From NCBI GenBank assembly GCA_947469635.1, contig CANIRG010000007.1, positions 1 through 37,775 on the forward strand: 37,775 bases of DNA, given 5' to 3'. Below, one piece after another: positions 9,816 to 18,133 of this stretch; the first letter of the stretch is position 1; each line of letters starts with the position of its first letter. The translations under genes and the position numbers were made by a program. Under the pieces are notes generated by a model. The model made no database searches, was not told the DNA's origin, and worked only from the letters and a program-made list of their open reading frames with translations. This DNA comes from Rhodospirillales bacterium (GTDB lineage: Bacteria; Pseudomonadota; Alphaproteobacteria; Reyranellales; Reyranellaceae).

Positions 9816-9840
9816 GGCGTCTATGGTCTCACATCTTCCC

Positions 9841-9906
9841 GGACCGCGGACCTCCAGGTCCGCCTCATGAGAGCATGCAATGAGCGGAGCTGGAGCTCCG
9901 CGGTCC
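9841..9906. repeat. Paired-hairpin palindromic element, copy 3 (diverged)
   Basis: A 66-bp element between pnp and deoA. The ends pair perfectly over 10 bp (GGACCGCGGA at 9841-9850 with TCCGCGGTCC at 9897-9906). Inside are two hairpins, GCGGACCTCCAGGTCCGC and GCGGAGCTGGAGCTCCGC. The arms differ in sequence from copies 1 and 2, but the layout and the CTCCAG/CTGGAG hairpin cores are the same. Confidence 0.75.
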
Positions 9907-9913
9907 AATGAGA

Positions 9914-10675
9914 CTAAGAGTAGCGCTCGAGGAAGGTCCGCAAAAGCCGGCGCACCTTGCCGGCGGCTTCATTTGCAACGGTGAGCGTCTGCTCGTGGCT
10001 GAGGCTCTCGCCGCCGAGGCCGGCGGCGTAGTTGGTCATCAGCGACAGGCCCGCGACCTTCATGCCAGCCTGACGAGCGAGGATCGTCTCCGGCACGGTC
10101 GACATGCCGACCGCATCGGCGCCCAGCGTGCGCGCGGCCCGGATCTCGGCGGGCGTCTCGAAGCTCGGGCCGCTGAACCAGATATAGACGCCCTCGTGAA
10201 CGTCGTCGCCGGCCGCCCGAAGCGCAACGCGCAGCTTGGGATCGTAGGCATCGACCATGTCGACGAAACGGCTGTCGCCGGTGTCGCCGAACAGAGGATT
10301 CACCCCAGTGAAGTTGATGTGATCGGAGATCGCCATCACCGCGCCGGGCCCCATGTCGAGCCTGAGGCTGCCGGCGGCGTTGGTCAGCAGCAGCGTCTCG
10401 CAGCCCGCCGCCGCCAATGCGCGGATCGCGCCCTTCATCTCATCGGCTCGGCCCCGTTCGTAATAGTGCGCACGGCCCTGCAGCACGGCGACCTTGGTCG
10501 GTCCGACATGGCCCAGCACCAGCCTGCCGACGTGGCTGCCGACACCCAGCGTCGGGAAGCCTGGCAGATCGCCATAGGGGATTGTCTCGACCGCGTCGAC
10601 ATCATCGGCGAAGCCGCCCAGGCCCGAGCCCAGCACGACAGCCACCCTGGGCTTGAAGCGGTCGAGCGAAGTCAT
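9914..10675 (-). CDS. Purine nucleoside phosphorylase, trimeric class
   Basis: Phosphorolyses inosine and guanosine (and deoxy forms) to base and (deoxy)ribose 1-phosphate. The 253-residue protein carries the trimeric-class motifs: LGSGLG (15-20), QGRAHYYE (66-73), TNAAG (98-102), SDHINFTG (117-124), GPSFETPAE (169-177), STVPE (192-196), and a base-contacting Asn215 in TNYAAG. Hexameric DeoD-type enzymes lack this set. It is slightly shorter than the usual 270-290 residues, mainly at the N-terminus. Its ATG overlaps the cytidine deaminase stop (ATGA). Confidence 0.92.
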   Translation of the reverse strand: MTSLDRFKPRVAVVLGSGLGGFADDVDAVETIPYGDLPGFPTLGVGSHVGRLVLGHVGPTKVAVLQGRAHYYERGRADEMKGAIRALAAAGCETLLLTNAAGSLRLDMGPGAVMAISDHINFTGVNPLFGDTGDSRFVDMVDAYDPKLRVALRAAGDDVHEGVYIWFSGPSFETPAEIRAARTLGADAVGMSTVPETILARQAGMKVAGLSLMTNYAAGLGGESLSHEQTLTVANEAAGKVRRLLRTFLERYS

Positions 10676-11067
10676 GCCGGACCGAGATTGTGCGGCCCGA
10701 AGGACATCGGCAGCAGAGTGCCCAACGTCACGGTGCGATGTAGCCCGTCGGGATGGCAGAGATGGATCAGCATGTCGTCACCGCCGAACTCGCGCAGCTT
10801 CTGCCGGCAGCCGCCGCACGGCGTGACGATCTCGACGCCCGGCGCCATGACGACGCATTCGAGGATACGGCGCTGCCCCGCTCCCACCATCGCAGCGATC
10901 GCCGAGGCCTCGGCGCACCAGCCTTGCGGATAGGCCGAATTCTCGACGTTGCAGCCGGCATGGAGGGAGCCGTCGTCGCTCTTCACCACGGCGCCGACAT
11001 GGAACTTCGAGTAGGGCGCATAGGCGCGCGCCATCATGGTGCGCGCGAGCTTCAGCATGTCGTCCAT
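10672..11067 (-). CDS. cdd: Cytidine deaminase
   Basis: Deaminates cytidine and deoxycytidine to uridine and deoxyuridine. The 131-residue length matches the homotetrameric class. Zinc ligand Cys51 and catalytic Glu53 lie in CAEASA, and Cys84 and Cys87 in PCGGCRQ; substrate-binding NVENSAYP is at 40-47. It starts one base after the permease stop codon and overlaps the purine phosphorylase start, so it sits centrally in the nucleoside operon. Its product deoxyuridine would be a substrate for the DeoA enzyme encoded downstream. Confidence 0.94.
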   Translation of the reverse strand: MDDMLKLARTMMARAYAPYSKFHVGAVVKSDDGSLHAGCNVENSAYPQGWCAEASAIAAMVGAGQRRILECVVMAPGVEIVTPCGGCRQKLREFGGDDMLIHLCHPDGLHRTVTLGTLLPMSFGPHNLGPA

Positions 11068-11068
11068 C

Positions 11069-11989
11069 TCAACGCTCCTTCTCGTAGGGAATGCCTGCCG
11101 CCTTGGGCGCCACGGCGCGGCCGATGAAGCCGGCGAGCAGGAATATGGTGAGAAGATAGGGCAGCGCCTGGATCAATTGCACCGGGACCTCGCCGAGGCC
11201 GGGAAGCCTCACACCTTGCAGGCGGATGGCGATGGCATCGAGCAGGCCGAAGACCAGGCAGGCGCCGAAGGCCGGGACCGGCCGCCACTTGCCGAAGATG
11301 ATGGCGGCGAGCGCAATGAAGCCCTGCCCTGCCGTCATGTCGCGGCTGAAGCCGGCGTTCTGGGCGATGGCGATGTAGGCGCCGGCGAGACCGGTCAGCA
11401 GGCCGCACAGCAGCACCGCCCGATAGCGCAGCCATGCCACGGAGATGCCCGCCGCCTCCACGGCCAGCGGCATCTCGCCCACGGCGCGCAGGCGGAGCCC
11501 GAAGCGGGTACGGGAGACGATCCACCAGGTCAGCGGCACCGAGGCGAGCGCCACGTAGACGAGGATATTGTCGCCGGCCTTGGAGAAGAACAGCGGCATC
11601 AGCCGCTGCTCGCCGACGAGGGACGGTGTCTGGCCGCCGCGGGCAAACCAGGCGGCCCCCAGCACGACGGTGAGGCCGGCAGCCAGGATATTGAGGGCAA
11701 CGCCACTCACCACCTGGTTGCCGCGATGGGTGATGCAGGCAAAGCCATGCAGCAGCGCCAGCACCTCGGCGGCGACGATCGCGGCGCCGACACCCAGCCA
11801 GGCCGAGCCGGTCACCGCGGCGGTCGTGGCGGCGAAGAAGGCCGCCATCAGCATCTTGCCCTCGAGGCCGACGTCGATGATGCCGCTTCGCTCCGAGAAC
11901 AGGCCGGCCATGGCGCAGAGCACCAGCGGCGTCGCCACGCGCAGGGTGGCGGCCAGCATCACGAACACGAGCGAGAGGGCGTCGTCCAT
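11069..11989 (-). CDS. Nucleoside-type ABC transporter permease (BmpD/NupQ/YufQ-like)
   Basis: Second membrane subunit of the BMP-type importer. The 306-residue protein is strongly hydrophobic, with about eight spans. It carries GLFSERSGIIDVGLEGKMLM near residue 28 and the family segment GFIALAAIIFGKWRP, which mark the branched-chain/simple-sugar permease superfamily branch used for nucleosides. Its ATG follows the stop of the other permease with no gap. The order binding protein, ATPase, permease, permease is the standard one for BMP systems. Confidence 0.9.
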   Translation of the reverse strand: MDDALSLVFVMLAATLRVATPLVLCAMAGLFSERSGIIDVGLEGKMLMAAFFAATTAAVTGSAWLGVGAAIVAAEVLALLHGFACITHRGNQVVSGVALNILAAGLTVVLGAAWFARGGQTPSLVGEQRLMPLFFSKAGDNILVYVALASVPLTWWIVSRTRFGLRLRAVGEMPLAVEAAGISVAWLRYRAVLLCGLLTGLAGAYIAIAQNAGFSRDMTAGQGFIALAAIIFGKWRPVPAFGACLVFGLLDAIAIRLQGVRLPGLGEVPVQLIQALPYLLTIFLLAGFIGRAVAPKAAGIPYEKER

Positions 11990-13087
11990 CTATCGCACGC
12001 GGGCCAGCAGCGCCTGCAGCCAGGGTCGCGGCAGATGAACCAGCGCGCCCGAGAACAGGATGATCAGCCCCTGGATCACCACCACCATCTCGCGGGTGAT
12101 GGTGGGGAACTCGAAGGAGAGCTCGGTGCCGCCCTGCTGCAGCGCGCCGAACAGCAGCGCCGCCAGGACGATGCCGATCGGATGGTTGCGGCCCATCAGG
12201 GCGACGGCGATACCGGCGAAGCCGTATCCCGCCGGGAAGTCGAGCACGATGCGCTGATGCACGCCCAACAGCTCGTTGACGCCGACGAAGCCTGCCAGTG
12301 CACCCGACAGGCACATGGCGACCATCGTCATGCGCCGGAGGTCGGTGCCGGCATAGACCGCCGCCTGCGGATTGTGGCCCATGGTGCGCAGCGCATAGCC
12401 GCCCGGCGTGTGCCACAGGAACACCCAGACGCCGAGGCAGCACAGCAGCGCCAGCACGATCGAGAGGTTGAGCGCCGACGGGCCGACGGTGAAGCCCAGG
12501 CCGCGCAGGAGATCGTGGACAGCCGGCAGCTTGCCCGAGGCGGCGAAGGTGCGGCTTTGCGGCGTCATCGAGCCCGGCGCGATCAGCACGTTCACCATCA
12601 GGTAGACCATCAGCGCCGAGGCCACGAAGTTGAACATGATGGTGGTGATGACGATATGGCTGCCGCGCCAGGCCTGCAGCCAGGCCGGCACGGCGGCCCA
12701 GGCCGCGCCGAACAGCGCAGAGGCCGCGATGGCGAGCGGGATCAGCGCCCAGACTGGCAGGTAGCGGTCCAGGGCAAGCACGGCGAGGCCGCAGCCCAAG
12801 CCGCCGATATAGGCCTGGCCCTCGCCGCCGATGTTGAACAGGCCGCCATGGAAGGCGACGGCCACGGCAAGGCCGGTGAAGATGAAGTTGGTGGCGTAGT
12901 AGAGCGTGTAGCCGATCGATTCGGACGATCCTAGCGCACCGACGACCAACAGACGCAACGCATGGAAGGGATCGGCGCCGATGATCCGCACGATGATGCC
13001 GACCGTGACGAAGGCGAGCGCGATGTTGATCAGCGGCACCAGCGCGACATCGGCCCAGGCCGGGAGGGGACGGCGCGGACCGCTCAT
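11990..13087 (-). CDS. Nucleoside-type ABC transporter permease (BmpC/NupP/YufP-like)
   Basis: First membrane subunit of the BMP-type importer. The 365-residue protein has about nine to ten hydrophobic segments and the family stretch FNIGGEGQAYIGGLGCGLAV near residue 85, plus GYGFAGIAVALMGRNHP near 290. It is longer than its partner, as usual for this pair. The start overlaps the ATPase stop by four bases (ATGA), and the stop directly abuts the partner permease ATG. Substrate assignment to nucleosides comes from the enzymes encoded downstream. Confidence 0.9.
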   Translation of the reverse strand: MSGPRRPLPAWADVALVPLINIALAFVTVGIIVRIIGADPFHALRLLVVGALGSSESIGYTLYYATNFIFTGLAVAVAFHGGLFNIGGEGQAYIGGLGCGLAVLALDRYLPVWALIPLAIAASALFGAAWAAVPAWLQAWRGSHIVITTIMFNFVASALMVYLMVNVLIAPGSMTPQSRTFAASGKLPAVHDLLRGLGFTVGPSALNLSIVLALLCCLGVWVFLWHTPGGYALRTMGHNPQAAVYAGTDLRRMTMVAMCLSGALAGFVGVNELLGVHQRIVLDFPAGYGFAGIAVALMGRNHPIGIVLAALLFGALQQGGTELSFEFPTITREMVVVIQGLIILFSGALVHLPRPWLQALLARVR

Positions 13088-14625
13088 CCCGCGCCCGCTC
13101 CGGCCATCATCAGGCCGAGCGTGCGCTCGTCGGCCCGGCGCTGCTCGACCTCGCCCACGATGCGGCCGGCGAACATCACCAGGATGCGGTCGGCCAGCGA
13201 CAGGATCTCGTCGAGCTCGACGGAGACCACCAGCACGGCGCAGCCGGCGTCGCGGCTCTTCACCAGCTCGCGATGGATGAACTCGATGGCGCCGATGTCG
13301 ACGCCGCGCGTCGGCTGGCCCACCAGCAGCACCTTGGGCTCATGCGCCATCTCGCGCGCCAGCACGAGCTTCTGCTGGTTGCCGCCGGAGAAACTGTCGG
13401 AACGCAGGCCGGGCAGGCGCGGCCGCACGTCGAACAGCTCCATCAGCTGAGCACAATGGGCGCTGACCTCGGGGTTGCTCATGATGTAGTTGCGGCTGAA
13501 CGGCGGCTCGTGATGGTGCCCCAGGATCGACGTCTCCGAGGCACGGAACGCCGCCACCATGCCCTGCCGCAGGCGATCCTCCGGCACATGGGCAACGCCA
13601 AGCTCGCGCATCTCGGCAGGATCGCAGGAATGCGCCCTGTCGACGGTGCGGCCGCAGACGCTGAAGCTGCCACCGGTCGGCGCGCGAATCCCGGCCAGCA
13701 CCTGCAGCAGCTCGGTCTGGCCGTTGCCGGTGACGCCGGCGATGCCGACGATCTCACCGGCCCGCAGCTCCAGGCCGATATCGTCGAGCAATCGCACGCC
13801 GCGCGAATCGACGAGCGAGAGATGCTCGACCTTGAGCCGCACCTCGCCCAGGTGGGCCTCCGCCTTGTCGAGGTCGAGGCGGACCTTGCGGCCCACCATC
13901 AACTCGGCCAGCGCCTCGGGGTCGGTGTCCGTCGTCCGCCGCTCGGCCACGATCTCGCCCCGGCGCATGACATAGACTCGGTCGGTCGCCGCCATGATCT
14001 CGCGCAGCTTGTGGGTGATCAGCACGATCGTGACGCCGCGCTCCTTCAGCGTCGCCAGGATGCGGAACAGCCGGTCGGTCTCCTGCGGCGTCAGCACGGC
14101 CGAGGGTTCGTCGAGGATCAGGATGCGGGCGCCGCGGAACAGCACCTTCAGGATCTCGACCCGCTGCTGCTCCCCCACCGAGAGGTCGGCCACCAGCCTG
14201 TCGGGATCGACGTTGAGATCGTAGTCGCGGCCGAGCCGCGCCAGCTCGGCCCGCGCCGCCGCCATGCCCTTGGCCAGCAGCGGCCCGCCCTCGGCGCCCA
14301 GCACCAAGTTCTCGAGCACGGTGAAGCTGTCGATCAGCATGAAATGCTGGTGCACCATGCCGATGCCGCGGGCGATGGCGTCGCGCGGCCCTTCGATGCG
14401 CACGGTCTTGCCGTCGATGCAGATCTCGCCTGCGTCGGCGTGATAGAGCCCGTAGAGGATGCTCATCAGCGTCGACTTGCCGGCGCCGTTCTCGCCCACG
14501 ATGCCGGTGATGGTGCCGCTCTCGATCCTGAGCGACACGCCCTTCACGGCGCGCACCGTGCCGAACGACTTGTCGATACCCAGCAGCTCGATCGCCGGCG
14601 GAGCTTCCATCGGCGGTGTGGGCAT
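13084..14625 (-). CDS. Nucleoside-type ABC transporter ATPase with two nucleotide-binding domains
   Basis: Energises the BMP-type importer. The 513-residue protein has two ABC domains. The first has Walker A GENGAGKS (44-51), signature LSVGEQ (148-153) and Walker B ILILDEP (168-174). In the second, Walker A is degenerate (AGVTGNGQTEL) and Walker B reads VLLVGQPTRGVD, with Gly-Gln in place of Asp-Glu. This asymmetry is a known feature of the BMP/NupA branch of sugar-type double ATPases and does not mean the gene is broken. The ATG overlaps the binding-protein stop by one base (TGATG). A second ATG five codons later is an alternative start. Confidence 0.92.
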   Translation of the reverse strand: MPTPPMEAPPAIELLGIDKSFGTVRAVKGVSLRIESGTITGIVGENGAGKSTLMSILYGLYHADAGEICIDGKTVRIEGPRDAIARGIGMVHQHFMLIDSFTVLENLVLGAEGGPLLAKGMAAARAELARLGRDYDLNVDPDRLVADLSVGEQQRVEILKVLFRGARILILDEPSAVLTPQETDRLFRILATLKERGVTIVLITHKLREIMAATDRVYVMRRGEIVAERRTTDTDPEALAELMVGRKVRLDLDKAEAHLGEVRLKVEHLSLVDSRGVRLLDDIGLELRAGEIVGIAGVTGNGQTELLQVLAGIRAPTGGSFSVCGRTVDRAHSCDPAEMRELGVAHVPEDRLRQGMVAAFRASETSILGHHHEPPFSRNYIMSNPEVSAHCAQLMELFDVRPRLPGLRSDSFSGGNQQKLVLAREMAHEPKVLLVGQPTRGVDIGAIEFIHRELVKSRDAGCAVLVVSVELDEILSLADRILVMFAGRIVGEVEQRRADERTLGLMMAGAGAG

Positions 14626-15626
14626 CACTTGCAGGCGTTGTTGCTCATATAGTCGTGGACGACGAGCTTGCCCGAGATGATGTCGGCCTTGGCGGCCTCG
14701 ACCTTGGCCTTCATGTCGGCGGTGATGAGCTTCTCGTTGTGCTGGTCGAGCGCCCAGTCGACGCCGCCTTCCTTCAGGCCCAGCACCTGCACGCCGGCGC
14801 GCCACGAGGCGCCCTGCATCGACTTGAAGCTCTGGTAGGCCGCAAGATCGACGCGCTTCAGCATCGAGGTCAGCATGGTGCCGGGATGCAGATGGTTCTG
14901 GTTGGAATCGACGCCGATCGCGTACTTGCCGCGATCCTTGGCCGCCTGCAGCACGCCGATGCCCGTGCTGCCGGCGGCGGCATAGACGACGTCGACATTG
15001 CGGTCGAACTGGCCCTTGGCGAGCTCGGCGCCGCGTCCCGGATCGTTCCAGGCCGCCGGCGTCGTGCCGGTCATGTTGGCGATCAGCTCGGCGCCGGGAT
15101 TGGCGTACTTGATGCCCTGCTCGTAGCCGCACTGGAAGCGGCGAACCAGCGGGATGTCCATGCCGCCCACGAAGCCGATCTTGCCGGTCTTGGAGGCCAG
15201 CGCCGCCAGCACGCCGACCAGGAAGGAGCCTTCATGCTCCTTGAAGACGACCGACTGCACGTTGGGCAGCGGCACGACCATGTCGATCAGCGTGAAATGG
15301 GTGTTGAGGAATTCCTTGGCGACCTTTTCCAGGGACACCGCCTGGGAGAAGCCGACGGCGACGATCGGGTCCTGGCCGCGCTGGGCGAAGCGCCGCTGCG
15401 CCTGCTCGAACTGGGTCTCGTTGCTGGGCTCGAACTCGGCGACGGCGATCGAGGTCTCCTTCTTGAACTTCTCGGCGCCCTGGCTCACGCCTTCGTTGAA
15501 GGATTTGTCGAACTTGCCGCCCGTCGAATAGACGACGGCGGGCTTGATGGCCGTCTGGGCGGCGGCGGACGCTCCGAGCGCGCTCACGGCGAGCAACACG
15601 GCCAAAGCTCCAGTGCAGCGAATCAT
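14625..15626 (-). CDS. BMP-family nucleoside-binding protein
   Basis: Periplasmic binding component and first gene of the nucleoside operon. The 333-residue protein has a Sec signal peptide (hydrophobic 6-20, cleavage near SAAAQ at about 23), then the BMP/PnrA fold. Visible motifs are STGGKFDKSFNEG near 34-46, IGFVGGMDIPLV, and AAGSTGIGVLQAAK followed by GVDSNQN. No lipobox is present, unlike PnrA of spirochaetes. The start has AAGGGG six bases upstream. Known members bind purine or pyrimidine nucleosides, which matches the enzymes encoded downstream. Confidence 0.92.
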   Translation of the reverse strand: MIRCTGALAVLLAVSALGASAAAQTAIKPAVVYSTGGKFDKSFNEGVSQGAEKFKKETSIAVAEFEPSNETQFEQAQRRFAQRGQDPIVAVGFSQAVSLEKVAKEFLNTHFTLIDMVVPLPNVQSVVFKEHEGSFLVGVLAALASKTGKIGFVGGMDIPLVRRFQCGYEQGIKYANPGAELIANMTGTTPAAWNDPGRGAELAKGQFDRNVDVVYAAAGSTGIGVLQAAKDRGKYAIGVDSNQNHLHPGTMLTSMLKRVDLAAYQSFKSMQGASWRAGVQVLGLKEGGVDWALDQHNEKLITADMKAKVEAAKADIISGKLVVHDYMSNNACK

Positions 15627-15703
15627 TTCGGTCCCCTTTTTGCTCGGTCCCCTGTCATGCGAGGAGTGTGGACCGGCCTGCCGCGCCGGTCTAGGGAGGA
15701 ACC
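15627..15703. promoter_or_regulatory. Divergent control region between nucleoside operon and dihydropyrimidinase
   Basis: This 77-bp gap must hold the promoters, or leader ends, of both operons. It contains a perfect direct repeat TCGGTCCCCT at 15628-15637 and 15644-15653 (16-bp period) and an inverted repeat GACCGGC (15671-15677) / GCCGGTC (15685-15691) with a 7-bp spacer just before the AGGGAGG ribosome-binding site of the dihydropyrimidinase gene. The first direct-repeat copy also forms the ribosome-binding site of the binding-protein gene on the other strand. These are candidate sites for a shared regulator; no -10/-35 pair is clear. Confidence 0.45.
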
Positions 15704-17149
15704 ATGGCCGACTACGATCTCGTGATCCGCAACACCACCATCGCCACCGCTTCAGACGTCGTGAAGGGCGATATCGGCATCGTGAAGGGCCGCGTCGTGG
15801 CGCTTGGCGAACGGCTGGACAAGGGCCAGCGAGAGATCGACGCCACAGGCCTGATCGCCGTGCCCGGCGGCATCGACGCCCATGTCCATTTCGACCAGGA
15901 CACGGCCGACGGCTCGGTCTTCTGCGACGATTTCGAGAGCGGCAGCCGTGCGGCCGCGGCCGGCGGCACCACGACCATCATTCCCTTCGCCTACCAGAAC
16001 AAGGGCCAGCCCCTGCGCGACGCGGTGAACAAGTACCACGCGCGCGCCGAGGGCAAGTCGCTGATCGACTACGCCTTCCATGTCATCCTCTCCGACGCCA
16101 GCGCCAAGATCATGGGGCAGGATTTCACCGCCCTGGTCGGCGACGGCTACACCTCGTTCAAGGTCTACATGACCTACGACGACGTGAAGCTCAGCGACCG
16201 CGAGATGCTGGACGCGCTGGCCGCGGCACGGCGCGAGCAGGCGATGCTGATGATCCATGCCGAGAATTCCGACTGCATCGCCTGGCTGACGGAACGGCTG
16301 GAATTGAAGGGCATGACCGCCGCCAAGTTCCATGCGACCTCGCGCCCCTTCGTGGTCGAGCGCGAGGCCACGCACCGCGCCATCTCGCTGGCCGAGCTCC
16401 TGGACGTGCCGATGCTGCTGGTCCACGTCTCGGCCAAGGAGGCGATGCACGAGATCCAGCGGGCGCAGGCGCGCGGCCTCAGGGTCTATGGCGAGACCTG
16501 CCCGCAGTACCTGTTCCTGAGCGAGGAGGATTTCGAGAAGCCGGGCGACGAGGGCAGCAAGTGCGTCTGCTCCCCGCCGCCGCGTGGCACCGACAACCAG
16601 GAGCATATCTGGACCGGGCTCGCCGCCAACACCTTCCAGGTCCTGTCGTCCGACCATGCCGCCTTCAAGTACGACGACGTGCGCGGCAAGAAGCTGCCCG
16701 GCGCCGACAGGAGCTTCCGCCTGATTCCCAACGGCGTGCCGGGCGTCGAGACGCGCCTGCCGCTGCTCTTCTCCGAGGGCGTCAACAAGGGCCGCATCAC
16801 GCTGCAGCAGTTCGTGGCGCTGTCCTCGACCAATGCCGCCAAGATCTACGGCCTGCACCCGCGCAAGGGCACCATCGCGGTGGGATCGGATGCCGACATC
16901 GTGCTGTGGGATCCGACGCGCAAGGTGAGCCTCACCAACTCGATCCTGCATCATAATTGCGACTACACGCCCTACGAGGGCCGCGAGCTCACCGGCTATC
17001 CGGTGATGACGCTGTCGCGCGGCGAGGTCGTGATGGACGAGGGCAGGATGAGCGGCTCGGCCGGGCGCGGCCTGTTCCAGCGCTGCGACCGTCCCGAAGC
17101 CGCCCGCCCCCGCGGCAGGCCGCTGATCGATCCGTCGATCTTCAACTGA
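15704..17149 (+). CDS. hydA: Dihydropyrimidinase / D-hydantoinase
   Basis: Opens the ring of 5,6-dihydrouracil, dihydrothymine or hydantoins. The 481-residue cyclic amidohydrolase shows the binuclear zinc site: His60 and His62 (DAHVHFD), carbamylated Lys153 (SFKVYMTYDD), His185 (IHAEN), His241 (VHVSA) and Asp317 (SSDHAAF). The length fits the family. A strong AGGGAGG ribosome-binding site precedes the ATG. It is divergent from the nucleoside operon by 77 bp and seven bases ahead of a methyltransferase gene. In that setting, reductive pyrimidine breakdown is the likely role, but dihydropyrimidine dehydrogenase and beta-ureidopropionase are not in the window. Confidence 0.92.
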   Translation: MADYDLVIRNTTIATASDVVKGDIGIVKGRVVALGERLDKGQREIDATGLIAVPGGIDAHVHFDQDTADGSVFCDDFESGSRAAAAGGTTTIIPFAYQNKGQPLRDAVNKYHARAEGKSLIDYAFHVILSDASAKIMGQDFTALVGDGYTSFKVYMTYDDVKLSDREMLDALAAARREQAMLMIHAENSDCIAWLTERLELKGMTAAKFHATSRPFVVEREATHRAISLAELLDVPMLLVHVSAKEAMHEIQRAQARGLRVYGETCPQYLFLSEEDFEKPGDEGSKCVCSPPPRGTDNQEHIWTGLAANTFQVLSSDHAAFKYDDVRGKKLPGADRSFRLIPNGVPGVETRLPLLFSEGVNKGRITLQQFVALSSTNAAKIYGLHPRKGTIAVGSDADIVLWDPTRKVSLTNSILHHNCDYTPYEGRELTGYPVMTLSRGEVVMDEGRMSGSAGRGLFQRCDRPEAARPRGRPLIDPSIFN

Positions 17150-17156
17150 CACGACG

Positions 17157-17777
17157 ATGGCGAGGCTGAGCGGCACCGAGGGCTATGGCGAGACCGCCCA
17201 CGTTCTCGTCGAGCAGTATGAGAAGCTCACCTTCGATGAGGTCCATGGCGACCTCCTGCACCTCTTCCCTGCCACGCCCGCCCGTGTCCTCGACATCGGT
17301 GCCGGCACGGGCCGCGATGCCGCCGCCCTTGCAGCACTTGGATATAGCGTCGTAGCCGTCGAGCCGACGGCCGAGATGCGGGCGCTCGGCCAGCGCCTGC
17401 ACGCTTCCGCCGCCATCGACTGGATCGACGACGGCCTGCCCGATCTCGCCCATGTGCGCGCGAGCGGCAAGACCTTCGACCTCGTGCTGCTCACCGCCGT
17501 GTGGATGCACCTCGATGCCGAGCAAAGGGAACGCGCCATGCCGGCGGTGGCGAGCCTGATGCGACCCGACGGCGTGATGAAGCTCTCGCTGCGCCACGGT
17601 CCCATTCCGGCGGGCCGACGCATGTTCGATGTCTCGGCGGACGAGACCTCTGCCCTGGCCAACCGCCACGGCCTGACAGAGGTCCATCGCAACGCACGCA
17701 AATCGCTCTCCCACGCCGCTGACGTGCAGTGGGACGTGCTGGTGTTCCGTTACTGCGGCAGTCCTTCGACGGCATAG
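17157..17777 (+). CDS. Class I SAM-dependent methyltransferase, unknown substrate
   Basis: A 206-residue Rossmann-fold methyltransferase. The SAM-binding motif I is VLDIGAGTGRDAAAL (44-58), followed by an acidic residue at the end of strand 2 (AVEPTAEM, Glu69). A central LVLLTAVWMHLD matches motif IV of the UbiE/Methyltransf_11/25 type. No substrate-specific domain is seen. It starts seven bases after the dihydropyrimidinase stop, so the two are probably co-transcribed. Its last 28 bases overlap the convergent DUF1330 gene tail to tail. Function is not predicted beyond methyl transfer. Confidence 0.8.
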   Translation: MARLSGTEGYGETAHVLVEQYEKLTFDEVHGDLLHLFPATPARVLDIGAGTGRDAAALAALGYSVVAVEPTAEMRALGQRLHASAAIDWIDDGLPDLAHVRASGKTFDLVLLTAVWMHLDAEQRERAMPAVASLMRPDGVMKLSLRHGPIPAGRRMFDVSADETSALANRHGLTEVHRNARKSLSHAADVQWDVLVFRYCGSPSTA

Positions 17778-18133
17778 ACGCGGAACTTCGCGTATTTGTC
17801 GCCGACCGCCTTGGCCTCCTTGTAAGCGGCCGAGCCGAACGCAGCCTCGGCCTTTTCCATGCTCTCGAAGACCATCACGGCGATCAGCTTGGGCGGCTCG
17901 CCGTAGAAGCTGACGCTCTTGCCACCGCGCACGACGTACTTGCCGCCGCCGTCGACGACCGCCTTCGAAGCGCCCGGCACATAGCCTTTGAAGTAGGGCT
18001 CGGGCTCCCGCACGTCGATCTCGCCCACGACGTAGACTGGCGGCTTCGCCTGGGCATGGAGGGTCTGGACGGCCGCTGCGCCGAGCACGATGCCTGCGAC
18101 GACGGATAGGGCAACTGTGAAGCGCGTCTTCAT
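17750..18133 (-). CDS. Exported DUF1330 protein
   Basis: A 127-residue protein with a signal peptide (hydrophobic 7-22, cleavage near LHAQA at about 29) followed by a DUF1330 ferredoxin-like alpha/beta domain: VYVVGEIDV at the start, a central YGEPPKLIAVMVFESMEKAE, and YKEAKAVGDKYAKFRVYAVEG at the end. DUF1330 proteins have no agreed function; the fold resembles dimeric alpha-beta barrel proteins such as monooxygenases of the ABM type. The ATG overlaps the fused oxidoreductase stop (ATGA), so the two are coupled. The tail overlaps the convergent methyltransferase gene by 28 bases. Confidence 0.8.
   Translation of the reverse strand: MKTRFTVALSVVAGIVLGAAAVQTLHAQAKPPVYVVGEIDVREPEPYFKGYVPGASKAVVDGGGKYVVRGGKSVSFYGEPPKLIAVMVFESMEKAEAAFGSAAYKEAKAVGDKYAKFRVYAVEGLPQ

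Noticed and set aside
9816-9908. 31-codon N-terminal extension of thymidine phosphorylase
   Set aside because: The extension translates a palindromic intergenic element and does not resemble the family; the family start LPQEIIRKK follows the ATG at 9815.
11036-12934. 632-codon plus-strand open frame opposite the nucleoside permeases
   Set aside because: Composition is rich in Arg, His, Gln and Asp with no recognisable domain, the usual antisense image of hydrophobic permease genes.
13084-14625. Second nucleotide-binding domain of the nucleoside ATPase considered as broken
   Set aside because: The degenerate Walker motifs (TGNGQTE, LLVGQPTRG) are a regular property of the BMP/NupA-type double ATPases.
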